DNA of 64,000 nucleotides from Flavobacterium sp. KACC 22763 (GCF_028736155.1 NZ_CP117879.1:4650001-4714000), one strand, 5' to 3'. Shown: positions 43,097-51,543, numbered from the stretch's first letter. Notes: generated by a model not told the origin, from the sequence alone. Numbers and translations are program-made.

Positions 43097-43468
43097 CTAA
43101 TTTTTTAATTCGATAATTTCATTCTGAATTTTCTTTGTCAAACTTTTGAAAACCAATTCATACGAATGGTCTATCAATTCTTTGACGAATTTGTCTGGAA
43201 GATTTCCGTTTAAAGCGATCGTATTCCAGTGTACTTTGCTCATATGATAACCGGGTTGAATTTCGTCATATTCGGCTCTAAGCTCCTGTGCGCGGTCTGG
43301 ATCACATTTTAAATTGACAGACTGTTCGTTTTTTTCCCATTGAGAAAGCGAAGACAGAGCAAACATTTTTCCGCCTACTTTAAAAACCAAAGTGTTTTCA
43401 TCAAAAGGAAAATGTTCACTTACTCCTTTTTTCGACAGACAATATTCGTAAAACGTTTCTAAATTCAT
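43097..43468 (-). CDS. MmcQ/YjbR family protein
   Basis: A 123-residue protein matching the MmcQ/YjbR family: LETFYEYCLSKKGVSEHFPFDENTLVFKVGGKMFAL, then VNLKCDPDRAQELRAEYDEIQPGYHMSKVHWNTI. The fold is a CyaY-like DNA-binding module of unknown exact function. It is 6 bp from the DUF4260 gene on the same strand, so it is probably co-transcribed with it and the GNAT gene. Confidence 0.9.
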   Translation of the reverse strand: MNLETFYEYCLSKKGVSEHFPFDENTLVFKVGGKMFALSSLSQWEKNEQSVNLKCDPDRAQELRAEYDEIQPGYHMSKVHWNTIALNGNLPDKFVKELIDHSYELVFKSLTKKIQNEIIELKN

Positions 43469-43474
43469 AATTGT

Positions 43475-43825
43475 TTATTTACCAATTTCACCTAAATGTG
43501 TGTATTTAAAACCTTTTTCATATTTAAGACCGTAACCAAAAATGCGATCCATTGCCGAATGTGAAAATAAAATAATTCCCGCTAATTGCACAATTTCAAT
43601 ACTTAAATAAAATCCGACCGCATAAATTAAAAGTGCAATCCCTTTGTGATGAAAGACATTATAAAAGAATGCTCCAATTTTGTTTCCAAAAACATATCCA
43701 ATCATCGATAAATCTGGAGTCAGAATTAAAACCAAAAACCACCACCATTCATAACTTAAACGGTTAAAAAGAAAAATTCCGAGAATAAATAATGCCGCTT
43801 CTTCTAGTTTTAAGACTGTTTTCAT
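43475..43825 (-). CDS. DUF4260 membrane protein
   Basis: A 116-residue protein with about four helices (AALFILGIFLFNRL; WWWFLVLILTPDLSMIGYVFG; GIALLIYAVGFYLSIEIVQLAGIILF) and the FSHSAMDRIFGYGLKYEKGFKYTHLG tail that marks DUF4260. Function unknown. It overlaps the GNAT gene by 4 bp. Confidence 0.85.
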   Translation of the reverse strand: MKTVLKLEEAALFILGIFLFNRLSYEWWWFLVLILTPDLSMIGYVFGNKIGAFFYNVFHHKGIALLIYAVGFYLSIEIVQLAGIILFSHSAMDRIFGYGLKYEKGFKYTHLGEIGK

Positions 43826-44223
43826 TTTACTATTTTTTCCATCATCTTTTCGGGATGATTCAGTTTTGTAAATCCGAATTTCTCATATAAAAAGTGTGCG
43901 TCAGTGGTTGCCAATCGCCAGATTTTTACTTCTTGTAATTGAGGCTCATTCATCATGGCATCAATTAAAATCGATGAATAGCCTTTTCCGCGATGTTTTT
44001 CATCAATAAAAACATCCATTAAATAGGCAAAAACGACGTAATCAGTTATTACTCTGGCAAAACCAATTTGTTTATCATCTAGATAAATTCCGAAACAAAC
44101 AGAAGCATCAATCGTGCGTTGTACTTCTTCAATAGTTCGTCCCGCCGCCCAATATATGTCTTTTAAAAAGTTCTGTATAAACGGAACATCGAGTTTAGTT
44201 TTATCTGTAGAGATGGCTACCAT
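43822..44223 (-). CDS. GNAT-family N-acetyltransferase
   Basis: A 133-residue GNAT protein. The acetyl-CoA binding motif A is MDVFIDEKHRGKGYSSILIDAMM (R-G-K-G-Y), after the beta strand QIGFARVITDYVVFAYL. The C-terminus has the usual FLYEKFGFTKL. Acceptor substrate unknown. It is the first gene of a three-gene run with DUF4260 and MmcQ. Confidence 0.88.
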   Translation of the reverse strand: MVAISTDKTKLDVPFIQNFLKDIYWAAGRTIEEVQRTIDASVCFGIYLDDKQIGFARVITDYVVFAYLMDVFIDEKHRGKGYSSILIDAMMNEPQLQEVKIWRLATTDAHFLYEKFGFTKLNHPEKMMEKIVK

Positions 44224-44241
44224 TATTTTTTGTTTTTTTTA

Positions 44242-44379
44242 GCCACAAATTACACAAATTCTCACAAATTTCTTTTTAAGATTTTACTACAGATTAATTG
44301 ATTTTCACAGATTTAATCATTTTAATCCTTTAATCTGTGGCAAAAAATTAATTCGTGAAAATTCGTGTAATTAGTGGCA
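44242..44379. repeat. AGCCACAAATTAC-type imperfect inverted repeat
   Basis: GCCACAAATTACACAAATT near 44242 mirrors AATTCGTGTAATTAGTGGC near 44360 with mismatches. Between them lies CAGATTAATTG and its complement. It is related to the inner arm of the nested structure at 18126. Confidence 0.6.
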
Positions 44380-44384
44380 AACTT

Positions 44385-45158
44385 TTAAATTTTATATAAA
44401 ATTGGTTTTGATGGACTTGCATCATTTTCAAACGAAGCGATTTGAAGATTTAGTATATAATCCCCGTCTTCAATTTCGTCTGAAACATAAATCATTTCTG
44501 TAATTGTCGCATTTAATCTTGCGTCAGAATTTAGATTTACAGTGTCTTTTACATTCCAAAAAGCTTTATGAGCCAATAATTTTCCTTCATCATGTTCTTT
44601 ATCAACACTTGGAAGATCAATTAGTAAATGTTGAATTTCGCTTTCGCGGATGAAAATCGCAGCCTCTTCAGACAAATACGGCGGATTTGTATTAGAGTAT
44701 TTTCTTGATTTCTTTTCCTTCTGATTTGGAAGCGTTCGAATTATTATCGCTTCCAATTTTGTCACGCTGAGCGGAGTCGAAGCGCCCAACGCTTTTTCAA
44801 TTAATTCTTGCGTAATCACATAATCGTCATCAATTTTTTCAGGTTCAACCGTGATCAATTTAGCTGTAAAGAAAAACTGTTTCAGCGACTGATTAATGCT
44901 ATAAAAATCATTTGTGATATGTCCCAAACATTCTGTGTGCGTTCCATGCCCATGCGGATTGAAGAAGATATTATTGAAATTCGTAGATGATTTTCCTTCT
45001 GAAACTTTTCCAATCCAGTCGCCAAAAACTACTGGTTCAATAACTGGTTTTTCAATATACCAAGCAATTGGGTTTTGATCTGTATTGGTTAAAGGAATAG
45101 AGATGTCGATAGGTTTAGACAAGTCGATTTGATATTTATTGTCGAGAATTGCAATCAT
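44385..45158 (-). CDS. Cyclase-family (kynurenine-formamidase-like) hydrolase
   Basis: A 257-residue protein of the cyclase/KynB family, marked by ISIPLTN near the N-terminus, the metal motif NPHGHGTHTECLGHI (about residues 67-81) and LIDLPSVDKEHDEGKLLAHKAFW. A zinc-dependent hydrolase of amides or esters; substrate not proved. The start is the ATG at 45158. Residues about 125-133 (GASTPLSVT) are encoded by a dispersed DNA repeat that also lies in HemW, so this segment is probably a surface loop. Confidence 0.85.
   Translation of the reverse strand: MIAILDNKYQIDLSKPIDISIPLTNTDQNPIAWYIEKPVIEPVVFGDWIGKVSEGKSSTNFNNIFFNPHGHGTHTECLGHITNDFYSINQSLKQFFFTAKLITVEPEKIDDDYVITQELIEKALGASTPLSVTKLEAIIIRTLPNQKEKKSRKYSNTNPPYLSEEAAIFIRESEIQHLLIDLPSVDKEHDEGKLLAHKAFWNVKDTVNLNSDARLNATITEMIYVSDEIEDGDYILNLQIASFENDASPSKPILYKI
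44761..44782. repeat. Intragenic copy of the 22-bp repeat (cyclase gene)
   Basis: GTCACGCTGAGCGGAGTCGA with its next two bases AG matches the copy in hemW at 46235-46256 with one mismatch. Here it is read as GASTPLSVT. Confidence 0.75.
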
Positions 45159-45244
45159 TTGGAACACGGATTTTACGGATATACTAACGCGGATTTAAAC
45201 GGATTAATCAGCGTTGCTGCATCCGTTTTATCAGCGTCCAATTT

Positions 45245-46390
45245 TTAGTCTTCCAAATTTAAATAAAATAAATCTGAAGCAATTCCATCGGTTAAAAATT
45301 TTCCTTTTGGAGTTGGTTTAAGAATATTGTTTTTAATTGAAAGCAAATCATCGTTTAAGAATTTTTGAGATTGTTCCAGTAAATAATTCAAATATTCTGA
45401 TCCGAATTCCTTTTCAATTCTGTCTAAAGAAACTCCCCAAATGGTTCGTAAACCCGTCATAATATATTCATTATAACGATCTGAAATAGTTAAGATTTCG
45501 GTTTCAATAGGAAGCTCATCGTTTTGAATTGCTTTTAAATACAAAGAATTATTGGCAATATTCCAACCTCTCTTTTCGCCGTCGTAACTATGTGCGGAAG
45601 GACCAATTCCGATATATTTTTTGCCTAGCCAATATGCCGAGTTGTTTTTAGAAAAATAATTCTCTTTTCCAAAATTGGATAATTCGTAATGAATAAAACC
45701 ATTTTTCTGAAGCATTTCAACCAAAATCATAAAATGATTGGATGCTACTTCATCCTGAGGTTCAGCGATTTTTCCGGTTTGAATTAATTTGCTCAAAGCT
45801 GTTTTCGGTTCAACCGTCAAAGCATAACTTGAAATATGCGGAATGCCGAAATCTAAAGCAGTCTGAATATTCTGTTTCCACATTTCGTCACTCATTCCTG
45901 GAATTCCGTAAATTAAATCAAGCGAAATATTATCAAAATATTTGGTTGCTTCTTCCAAACATTTTTTTGCTTCAGCCGAATTATGAGCACGATTCATCAT
46001 TTTCAAATCGTCTTCATAAAAAGACTGAATTCCGATGCTTAAACGGTTTATTGGACTTTTGGATAATTCTAAAATTCTTTCGGCAGACAAATCATCAGGA
46101 TTGGCTTCAAGCGTAATTTCAGGATTTTCGACAACTTTATAGTTTTTATAAACTTCAGAAATTAAAAAATTGATTTCGTCATTTGATAAAACCGAAGGAG
46201 TTCCGCCGCCAAAATATATGGTTTCTATGATATTGTCACCCTGAGCGGAGTCGAAGGGTTTACGCATGCCAATCTCTTTAGCTAATGCCAAAACCATTTC
46301 ATCTTTCTTTTTCATCGAAGTCGAAAAATGAAAATCGCAATAGTGGCAAGCCTGTTTGCAAAAAGGAATATGGATGTAGATACCGCTCAT
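45245..46390 (-). CDS. hemW: HemW-like radical SAM protein
   Basis: A 381-residue radical-SAM protein. The iron-sulfur motif is CKQACHYCDF at residues 11-20 (CxxxCxxC). IIETIYFGGGTPSVLSNDE gives the GGGTP, then ISLDLIYGIPGMSDEMW and GIGPSAHSY as in HemW/coproporphyrinogen-III-oxidase-like proteins. HemW is a heme chaperone. Residues 45-52 (PFDSAQGD) come from a dispersed DNA repeat inserted before IIETIYFGGG and are not part of the usual family sequence. Confidence 0.88.
   Translation of the reverse strand: MSGIYIHIPFCKQACHYCDFHFSTSMKKKDEMVLALAKEIGMRKPFDSAQGDNIIETIYFGGGTPSVLSNDEINFLISEVYKNYKVVENPEITLEANPDDLSAERILELSKSPINRLSIGIQSFYEDDLKMMNRAHNSAEAKKCLEEATKYFDNISLDLIYGIPGMSDEMWKQNIQTALDFGIPHISSYALTVEPKTALSKLIQTGKIAEPQDEVASNHFMILVEMLQKNGFIHYELSNFGKENYFSKNNSAYWLGKKYIGIGPSAHSYDGEKRGWNIANNSLYLKAIQNDELPIETEILTISDRYNEYIMTGLRTIWGVSLDRIEKEFGSEYLNYLLEQSQKFLNDDLLSIKNNILKPTPKGKFLTDGIASDLFYLNLED
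46235..46256. repeat. Intragenic copy of the 22-bp repeat (hemW)
   Basis: GTCACCCTGAGCGGAGTCGA followed by AG, one mismatch from the cyclase copy, is translated here as PFDSAQGD in a different frame. Confidence 0.75.
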
Positions 46391-46442
46391 TTTTTTAGTG
46401 TTCAGTGTTCAGAATATTAGTGTTCAGATTTTAGTGATCAGT

Positions 46443-46510
46443 CAGTGTTCAGTTTTTTAGTGATCAGTTTTTTACCAATTACAAACTGATCACTAAAAAA
46501 CTGAACACTG
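46443..46510. repeat. Perfect 28-bp inverted repeat bordering the four-helix-bundle gene
   Basis: Arms at 46443-46470 and 46483-46510 (cores AGTGATCAGT and AGTGTTCAGT) are exact complements around 12 bp, and the arm ends 1 bp before the gene's stop codon. More AGTGTTCAG and AGTGATCAG words lie at 46395-46442. In RNA it would make a strong 3' hairpin. Confidence 0.85.
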
Positions 46511-46511
46511 A

Positions 46512-46883
46512 TCACTCTTTTCTGACTCCAAACTTCTCTGGGTTTAAAAGCATATAGTTTAATAATTTACCTATTTCAATACTTTCGGATAAAAGTTCAC
46601 CATAAGTTTCATTTGAAATATATTTACAAGCAAAAGCAAATTCCAGCCAAGTTTGTGTTTCAGAATTTTCACCATCAGAATCGGTTAATTTGCTGTAAAA
46701 ATGTTTTGGATAGATACGTTTTCTATAAGCTTCTGCAATAGTTACAGTAACACTTCTGGATGAGCGTCTAATTTGATCGGTTAATGAATAAGTTTCTTCT
46801 TTAGGAAACTGTTTTGTAATATTAAATATCTTCATTGCTAAAGAAAAAGATTTTTTGTAAGCTAATAAATCTTGAAATCTCAT
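46512..46883 (-). CDS. Four-helix-bundle protein (23S rRNA intervening-sequence protein family)
   Basis: A 123-residue protein of the family first seen in 23S rRNA intervening sequences: MRFQDLLAYKKSFSLAMKIF, FPKEETYSLTDQIRRSSRSVTVTIAEAYRKR, FYSKLTDSDGENSETQTWLEFAFACKYI and SIEIGKLLNYML. Function is unknown; the fold is a compact four-helix bundle. It sits between hemW and ruvC, bounded on both sides by AGTGTTCAGT/AGTGATCAGT repeats, which suggests it arrived as a cassette. Confidence 0.85.
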   Translation of the reverse strand: MRFQDLLAYKKSFSLAMKIFNITKQFPKEETYSLTDQIRRSSRSVTVTIAEAYRKRIYPKHFYSKLTDSDGENSETQTWLEFAFACKYISNETYGELLSESIEIGKLLNYMLLNPEKFGVRKE

Positions 46884-46960
46884 TATATTTTTTTAATCAC
46901 AACGAAATATTTGTAAGAAAATTATCTTAAAACAAGATTGTTTTTGGCAAAATCTGAATT

Positions 46961-46994
46961 AACTGATCACTAAAAACTGAACACTGAACACTAC
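46961..46994. repeat. AACTGATCACTAAAAACTGA repeat at the other side of the cassette
   Basis: AACTGATCACTAAAAACTGA followed by ACACTGAACACTA matches the arm at 46483-46510 almost exactly. It runs into the ruvC stop codon. Confidence 0.8.
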
Positions 46995-47545
46995 TTCTTA
47001 ACTCGATCCTCGTTTTGTTTCACAAAAGCGTCCCAGCCCGAATAACTCTTTCCAGCAATGACTTTTCCGGAATTAAAATGATGACAAACTGCAGCTGCCA
47101 AACCATCTGTTGAATCGAGATTTTTTGGTAATTCTTTTAAACCTAAAAGCTGTTGAAGCATTTTGGCAACTTGTTCTTTGCTGGCATTGCCGTTTCCGGT
47201 AATCGCCATTTTTATCTTTTTAGGCTCGTATTCCGTAATCGGAATCCCTCTTGAAAGTCCTGCCGCCATTGCAACGCCTTGCGCACGACCTAACTTCAGC
47301 ATAGATTGCACGTTTTTGCCAAAGAAAGGAGCTTCAATAGCGATTTCGTCTGGACAATGCGTTTCGATTAATTCGATCGTTCGCTCGAAAATGATTCTTA
47401 GTTTTTGGTAATGATTGTCGTATTTGGAAAGCTGCAATTCGTTCAATTGCAGAAATTCCATTTTTTTATTGATTACTTTAATCAATCCGAAACCCATAAT
47501 TGTGGTTCCGGGGTCAATACCTAATATGATGCGTTCTTGTGTCAT
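46991..47545 (-). CDS. ruvC: Crossover junction endodeoxyribonuclease RuvC
   Basis: A 184-residue RuvC. The acidic catalytic residues lie in GIDPGTTIMGFG (first Asp about residue 11), IAIEAPFFGKN (Glu) and NLDSTDGLAAAVCHHF (last Asp pair). It cuts Holliday junctions as a dimer with RuvAB. The start at 47545 (MTQERIILGIDPGT) is chosen; the frame extends six residues further but the family starts here. The stop codon lies in the repeat that flanks the four-helix-bundle cassette. Confidence 0.92.
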   Translation of the reverse strand: MTQERIILGIDPGTTIMGFGLIKVINKKMEFLQLNELQLSKYDNHYQKLRIIFERTIELIETHCPDEIAIEAPFFGKNVQSMLKLGRAQGVAMAAGLSRGIPITEYEPKKIKMAITGNGNASKEQVAKMLQQLLGLKELPKNLDSTDGLAAAVCHHFNSGKVIAGKSYSGWDAFVKQNEDRVKK

Positions 47546-47665
47546 TCTTAGTTGGTTACACAAAGTTTCGCTAAGTTGGCACAGAGATTCACAAAGTTTT
47601 TATTTTCTCCGTGTATCTTTGTGATTTCTTCGTGAATCTTTGTGAAATAGCTTTACTTTTGCGGC

Positions 47666-48610
47666 ATGATTTCAATTCCACACAAAGCTAAGCAATTCCT
47701 AGTTCTTCTGGCCAAACTTTTAATTGTTGGCGGTGCATTTTATTTTATTTATAATCAGTTGGCTAACAATGATAAATTGGACTGGCAGAAGTTTATTGTT
47801 TTGTTCAAGAAAAACCAATCAGTTTTAGGGATTTCGTTTATCTTGCTTTTGAGTGTTTTGAATCGTTATTTTGAGATTCTAAAATGGCAGAATCTTGCGC
47901 AGGTTATTCATAAAATCTCGGTTTACGAATCTACAAAACAAGTTTTAGCAGCTTTAACCGCTGGAATTTTTACACCAAACGGGGTAGGAGAGTACGCTGG
48001 AAAAGCGTTGTATTACCCTAAATCAGAAGCTAAAAGAGTTGTTTTCTTAAACTTAATCTGCAACGGAATCCAAATGATTTTGACTATCATTTTTGGAATT
48101 TTCGGATTATTATATTTTAATGCTGAATTCAATGTAATTACAACCAAAACGGTTCTGATTCTTTTTGGCGGATTTGCACTAATTTTAATTCTATTATTCT
48201 CCATTAAAAAGATAAAAGTAAAAGGATATTCGATAGAAAAATTGATTCATAAAATCAATGAAATTCCGAAATCTGTTCATCAGAAAAATATCTTTTTAGG
48301 AATTTGCCGTTATCTGGTTTTCTCGCATCAATATTACTTTTTGTTTTTAGGTTTTGATGTCGATTTGCCTTACTTAACCTTAATGGCTGCGATAACGTCG
48401 GTTTACTTTTTGGCTTCGTCTTTGCCAACTTTTCAGTTTTTAGACTTTGCTGTAAAAGGAAGTGTAGCAATATATTTCTTCGGAATTCTTGGCGTGAACG
48501 AATGGATTGTAATCTTCATCAGCACTTTAATGTGGTTTTTAAATGTCGTTTTGCCAGTTGTTTTAGGAAGTTATTTTGTGCTCAATTTTAAAACGAAGAG
48601 AGTAGAATGA
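47666..48610 (+). CDS. Lysylphosphatidylglycerol-synthase-type transmembrane protein (flippase-like)
   Basis: A 314-residue membrane protein with about seven helices (KQFLVLLAKLLIVGGAFYFI; GISFILLLSVLNRYFEIL; VITTKTVLILFGGFALILILLF and others) and the family motif AALTAGIFTPNGVGEYAGKALYYP. It belongs to the LPG_synthase_TM group, which includes flippases and glycolipid-related proteins. It overlaps the GT2 gene by 4 bp, so the two probably act together on a lipid-linked or envelope glycan. A TACTTTTG box ends 4 bp before the ATG, so the mRNA may be leaderless. Confidence 0.85.
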   Translation: MISIPHKAKQFLVLLAKLLIVGGAFYFIYNQLANNDKLDWQKFIVLFKKNQSVLGISFILLLSVLNRYFEILKWQNLAQVIHKISVYESTKQVLAALTAGIFTPNGVGEYAGKALYYPKSEAKRVVFLNLICNGIQMILTIIFGIFGLLYFNAEFNVITTKTVLILFGGFALILILLFSIKKIKVKGYSIEKLIHKINEIPKSVHQKNIFLGICRYLVFSHQYYFLFLGFDVDLPYLTLMAAITSVYFLASSLPTFQFLDFAVKGSVAIYFFGILGVNEWIVIFISTLMWFLNVVLPVVLGSYFVLNFKTKRVE

Positions 48611-49710
48611 TTTTTTTATTATTCAGCATATTGGCAATTTATATGGTGAGCATTTCTTTGCTGATTTATGGTTTTTTCAAAGTTCAACAATATCAGAAAA
48701 CAGATTTAAAACCACAAACAAGTTTTACAATTGTTGTTCCGTTTCGGAATGAAGAAGAAAACCTGCCAAAGCTTTTAGAGAGTTTTTCAAAATTAAATTA
48801 TCCAACAGATTTATTTGAAGTGATTTTGGTTGATGATGCTTCAATTGAAAAGTTTCAGGTTTCAAGTTTCAGGTTTCGAGTTTCAATAATTGACAACATT
48901 AGAATTTCCAGTTCTCCCAAAAAAGACGCGATTACAACGGCAATGCAGCATGTAAAAACCAATTGGGTTATTACAACCGATGCTGATTGTATTGTTTCTG
49001 AAAACTGGCTTCTGACTTTTGACAATTATATTCAGCAGAATAAAGTTTCAATGCTAGCGGGTGCTGTAACGTATCAATGTGAAAACTCATTTTTAGATCA
49101 TTTTCAGCAATTGGATTTAACGAGTTTGCAAGGTGCAACCATTGGAAGTTTTGGTTTGAATAAAGGATTTATGTGCAACGGAGCCAATTTTGCATACACG
49201 AAATCATTGTTTGAAAGCTTAAAGGGCTTTGATGGAAACGATAAAATTGCCAGCGGAGATGATGTTTTTTTACTGCAGAAAGCAATTGAGAAATTTCCTG
49301 ATGAAGTTTGTTATTTAAAAGCTCAAGAAGCAATTGTAGTTACAAAACCAACTGAAAATTGGAAAGCTCTTTTTTATCAAAGAGTGCGTTGGGCAGCCAA
49401 AACGAGTTCGTATAAAAGTACTTTTGGCAAGTTTTTAGGACTGATTGTTTTCTCTGGGAATTTGAGTTTTGTAATTGGTTTTTTCTTTATGATTTTTGGA
49501 ATTTGGTCTTATCCCATTTTTGTGCTTTTTGCTTTTTCTAAGTTTGTAATTGATTATGTTTTGCTCTCAATAACAAATCAGTTTTTGACTAAAACCAGAA
49601 TAAAAAGCCTTTTGTTGAGTAGTTTGCTGTATCCGTTTTTTAGTTCGACAATTGCCCTTTATAGTTTGTTTGGTTCCTATGAATGGAAAGATCGACGCTT
49701 TGCAAAATAA
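48607..49710 (+). CDS. Family 2 glycosyltransferase, membrane-bound
   Basis: A 367-residue GT2 enzyme. One N-terminal helix (FLLFSILAIYMVSISLLIYGFF), the GT-A start (SFTIVVPFRNEEENLPKLLESF), VILVDDAS, the DxD-type TTDADCIVS, the SGDDVFLLQKA and the acceptor motif QRVRWAAKT are present, with C-terminal helices (LIVFSGNLSFVIGFFFMIFGIW). Residues 83-93 (FQVSSFRFRVS) are encoded by a 7-bp tandem repeat and lie just after VDDAS. Nucleotide-sugar and acceptor are unknown. Confidence 0.88.
   Translation: MIFLLFSILAIYMVSISLLIYGFFKVQQYQKTDLKPQTSFTIVVPFRNEEENLPKLLESFSKLNYPTDLFEVILVDDASIEKFQVSSFRFRVSIIDNIRISSSPKKDAITTAMQHVKTNWVITTDADCIVSENWLLTFDNYIQQNKVSMLAGAVTYQCENSFLDHFQQLDLTSLQGATIGSFGLNKGFMCNGANFAYTKSLFESLKGFDGNDKIASGDDVFLLQKAIEKFPDEVCYLKAQEAIVVTKPTENWKALFYQRVRWAAKTSSYKSTFGKFLGLIVFSGNLSFVIGFFFMIFGIWSYPIFVLFAFSKFVIDYVLLSITNQFLTKTRIKSLLLSSLLYPFFSSTIALYSLFGSYEWKDRRFAK
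48851..48885 (+). repeat. 7-bp tandem repeat (RGTTTCA)5 inside the glycosyltransferase gene
   Basis: Five 7-bp units, AGTTTCA, GGTTTCA, AGTTTCA, GGTTTCG, AGTTTCA, in a coding region. Because 7 is not a multiple of 3, changing the copy number by anything but three units would shift the frame. Confidence 0.8.
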
Positions 49711-49716
49711 ATTAAT

Positions 49717-49810
49717 CTATATAAGAGATTTAAGTTAAATAAATTTCTAGTGTTGAGACACATGCTGCGTATCCCAATTTTAAATGAACTTATATCACTT
49801 ATATGGTGTA
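49717..49810. repeat. Bipartite inverted repeat element, copy 2
   Basis: Left arm CTATATAAGAGATTTAAGTT (49717-49736) and right arm AACTTATATCACTTATATGG from 49787 are an imperfect inverted pair (3 mismatches) in the convergent gap between the glycosyltransferase and the next gene. Confidence 0.65.
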
Positions 49811-49814
49811 AAAA

Positions 49815-50300
49815 TTATTTCTCGTCTTTTGTTTTTATAATAACAGGCAGAATAAATTGTGTTTTTACTGGAATTCCACGCTTTATGGCAGGATTTACTT
49901 TCGGGAAATCGACTAGACGGGCATGCAGAATACTGTCAATTTTTATAGTGTCATAAGCCACAGAGTCTTTTGGAAACTGAGGTTCAAATTTCATGGTTGA
50001 ATTTGGAAAAACAGTTACTTTCACCTCAATAGTATCCAATTCTGGATATAATATAGAAAGAGTATCAACGTTTAGTTTTTCTTGTATAAGACTTGACATG
50101 ACCTCAAAAAAACATTGCTGACGCAGTTTTTTATCGGCAATTTTATCGCAATTAGGAACAGAAGGATATTCGTCAACTTCTTTCCAATTAATTGATTTTA
50201 GCTCTTTTTGAAGTAACTCTTTTTCAGACGGAACCTGCTTCTCAAAATATTGACAAGAATTAAAAAGAATACATATAAAAAAAGGGAAAAACTGCCTCAA
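49815..50300 (-). CDS. Lipoprotein with TonB-C-like terminus
   Basis: A 161-residue protein with a short lipoprotein signal (FFPFFICILFNSC, Cys about residue 16). Then come YPSVPNCDKIADKKLRQQCFFEVM with two Cys and a C-terminal segment (VDFPKVNPAIKRGIPVKTQFILPVIIK) like the end of a TonB C-terminal fold. No catalytic motif. Envelope protein of unknown role; the TonB link is tentative. Confidence 0.65.
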   Translation of the reverse strand: MRQFFPFFICILFNSCQYFEKQVPSEKELLQKELKSINWKEVDEYPSVPNCDKIADKKLRQQCFFEVMSSLIQEKLNVDTLSILYPELDTIEVKVTVFPNSTMKFEPQFPKDSVAYDTIKIDSILHARLVDFPKVNPAIKRGIPVKTQFILPVIIKTKDEK

Positions 50301-50335
50301 AGTTTTAAAATTGAATGAATGAACAAAAATACGGA

Positions 50336-50719
50336 TTATTTTTTTTGGGATGCTTTGTATTCTAAATAATCTTCATAGTTTTCAGACAGCCAAGTTTCTT
50401 TGTTTTTTTCTGCAACTTCCTTCTGATCAGGATATAATTTGACAAGTCTATCTGAAAAAGCGGCTATTTGAACGGTGTAATTATAGAATTCAGTTTTGGT
50501 TAAAAGTATATCAGGATTAGTCTTTTTGTTGAAAAACTCAAAAAACAGCTTATCAAAGTCCTTCATTGAGAAATTTAAGATTTTTTTCTTATTAACGCTA
50601 TATAGACTATCTCTTAATATTTGGTCATCTAAAGAAAGTTTCTTAGATTGAGCTAATGTGTTTTCGCTAATAAAAGACACAAAAAAAGACAGGATAATTA
50701 TTTTTACAAGAGTTCGCAT
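50336..50719 (-). CDS. Exported hypothetical protein
   Basis: A 127-residue protein with a signal peptide (IIILSFFVSFISENTLAQ) and a helical mature part (DDQILRDSLYSVNKKKILNFSMKDFDKLFFEFFNKK). No family is recognised. It lies 35 bp upstream of the TonB-C-like lipoprotein gene on the same strand and could be co-transcribed. Confidence 0.6.
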   Translation of the reverse strand: MRTLVKIIILSFFVSFISENTLAQSKKLSLDDQILRDSLYSVNKKKILNFSMKDFDKLFFEFFNKKTNPDILLTKTEFYNYTVQIAAFSDRLVKLYPDQKEVAEKNKETWLSENYEDYLEYKASQKK

Positions 50720-50764
50720 ATTATTAAAATTGCTTAAATTGTAAGTGCAAATTTACAAAACATT

Positions 50765-51265
50765 ATGGATTTATTTTTAACATTAGTTGGTTTTATATGT
50801 GTAATCGTAGGTGTTTTTGGGAGTTTTCTTCCTGTTTTGCCAGGATTATCAAGCTGCTGGGTAGGGATTTTATTGCTGTATCTTACCAAGGCAGTAGAAA
50901 ACAACTATTGGATTTTGGGAATCACTTTTGTTTTGATGGTATTGATTACAATTTTGGATTATGTGATTCCATCTAAGGGAACCAAGAAGTTTGGAGGAAG
51001 CTCTTATGGAGTCTGGGGAACTAACATTGGTTTGATTGTTGGGATTGTAGCGCCTATTCCGTTTGGAATTATCATTGGACCGTTTGTCGGAGCGCTCGTA
51101 GGCGAGTTATTATACGATTCTCAAAATCATAAACGTGCACTAAAAGCAGCTACGGGTTCTGTTCTTGGATTCTTAGCTTCGAGTTTTGTGAATTTCTTTT
51201 TTTCAGTAATTTATCTCGGTATTTTTTTGACTATCCTATGGCAAAATAGACAGCTTATTTTCTAA
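50765..51265 (+). CDS. DUF456 membrane protein
   Basis: A 166-residue membrane protein with glycine-rich helices: VGFICVIVGVFGSFLPVLPGLSSCWVGILLLYL, FVLMVLITILDYVIPSKGTKKFGGSSYG, TNIGLIVGIVAPIPFGIIIGPFVGALVGELLYD and the final SVLGFLASSFVNFFFSVIYL. These match DUF456. Function unknown. It diverges from the exported-protein gene. Confidence 0.88.
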   Translation: MDLFLTLVGFICVIVGVFGSFLPVLPGLSSCWVGILLLYLTKAVENNYWILGITFVLMVLITILDYVIPSKGTKKFGGSSYGVWGTNIGLIVGIVAPIPFGIIIGPFVGALVGELLYDSQNHKRALKAATGSVLGFLASSFVNFFFSVIYLGIFLTILWQNRQLIF

Positions 51266-51543
51266 ATGGTAATTTTGACCTTAAGCTTTTTCTTATATTT
51301 TTGATTTTTTGAAAAAAACTCTTAAAATTTTAAAAATAAGTTTTGTATCTTATAAGTTACGCCAAGCTTTATATTTCCTCATTTTCCTATTTTTTAAGGC
51401 TAAATGCTTGAAAATCGACTACCTAAATTTTTAACTTAATTTTTGGAAATGTTAAAATATTTTATATTTTTATCACGATAATCGATGAAAAGCCTCACTT
51501 TATCGGTTATTTTAAATAAGTATAAATAATCATTTTTTAAGTT

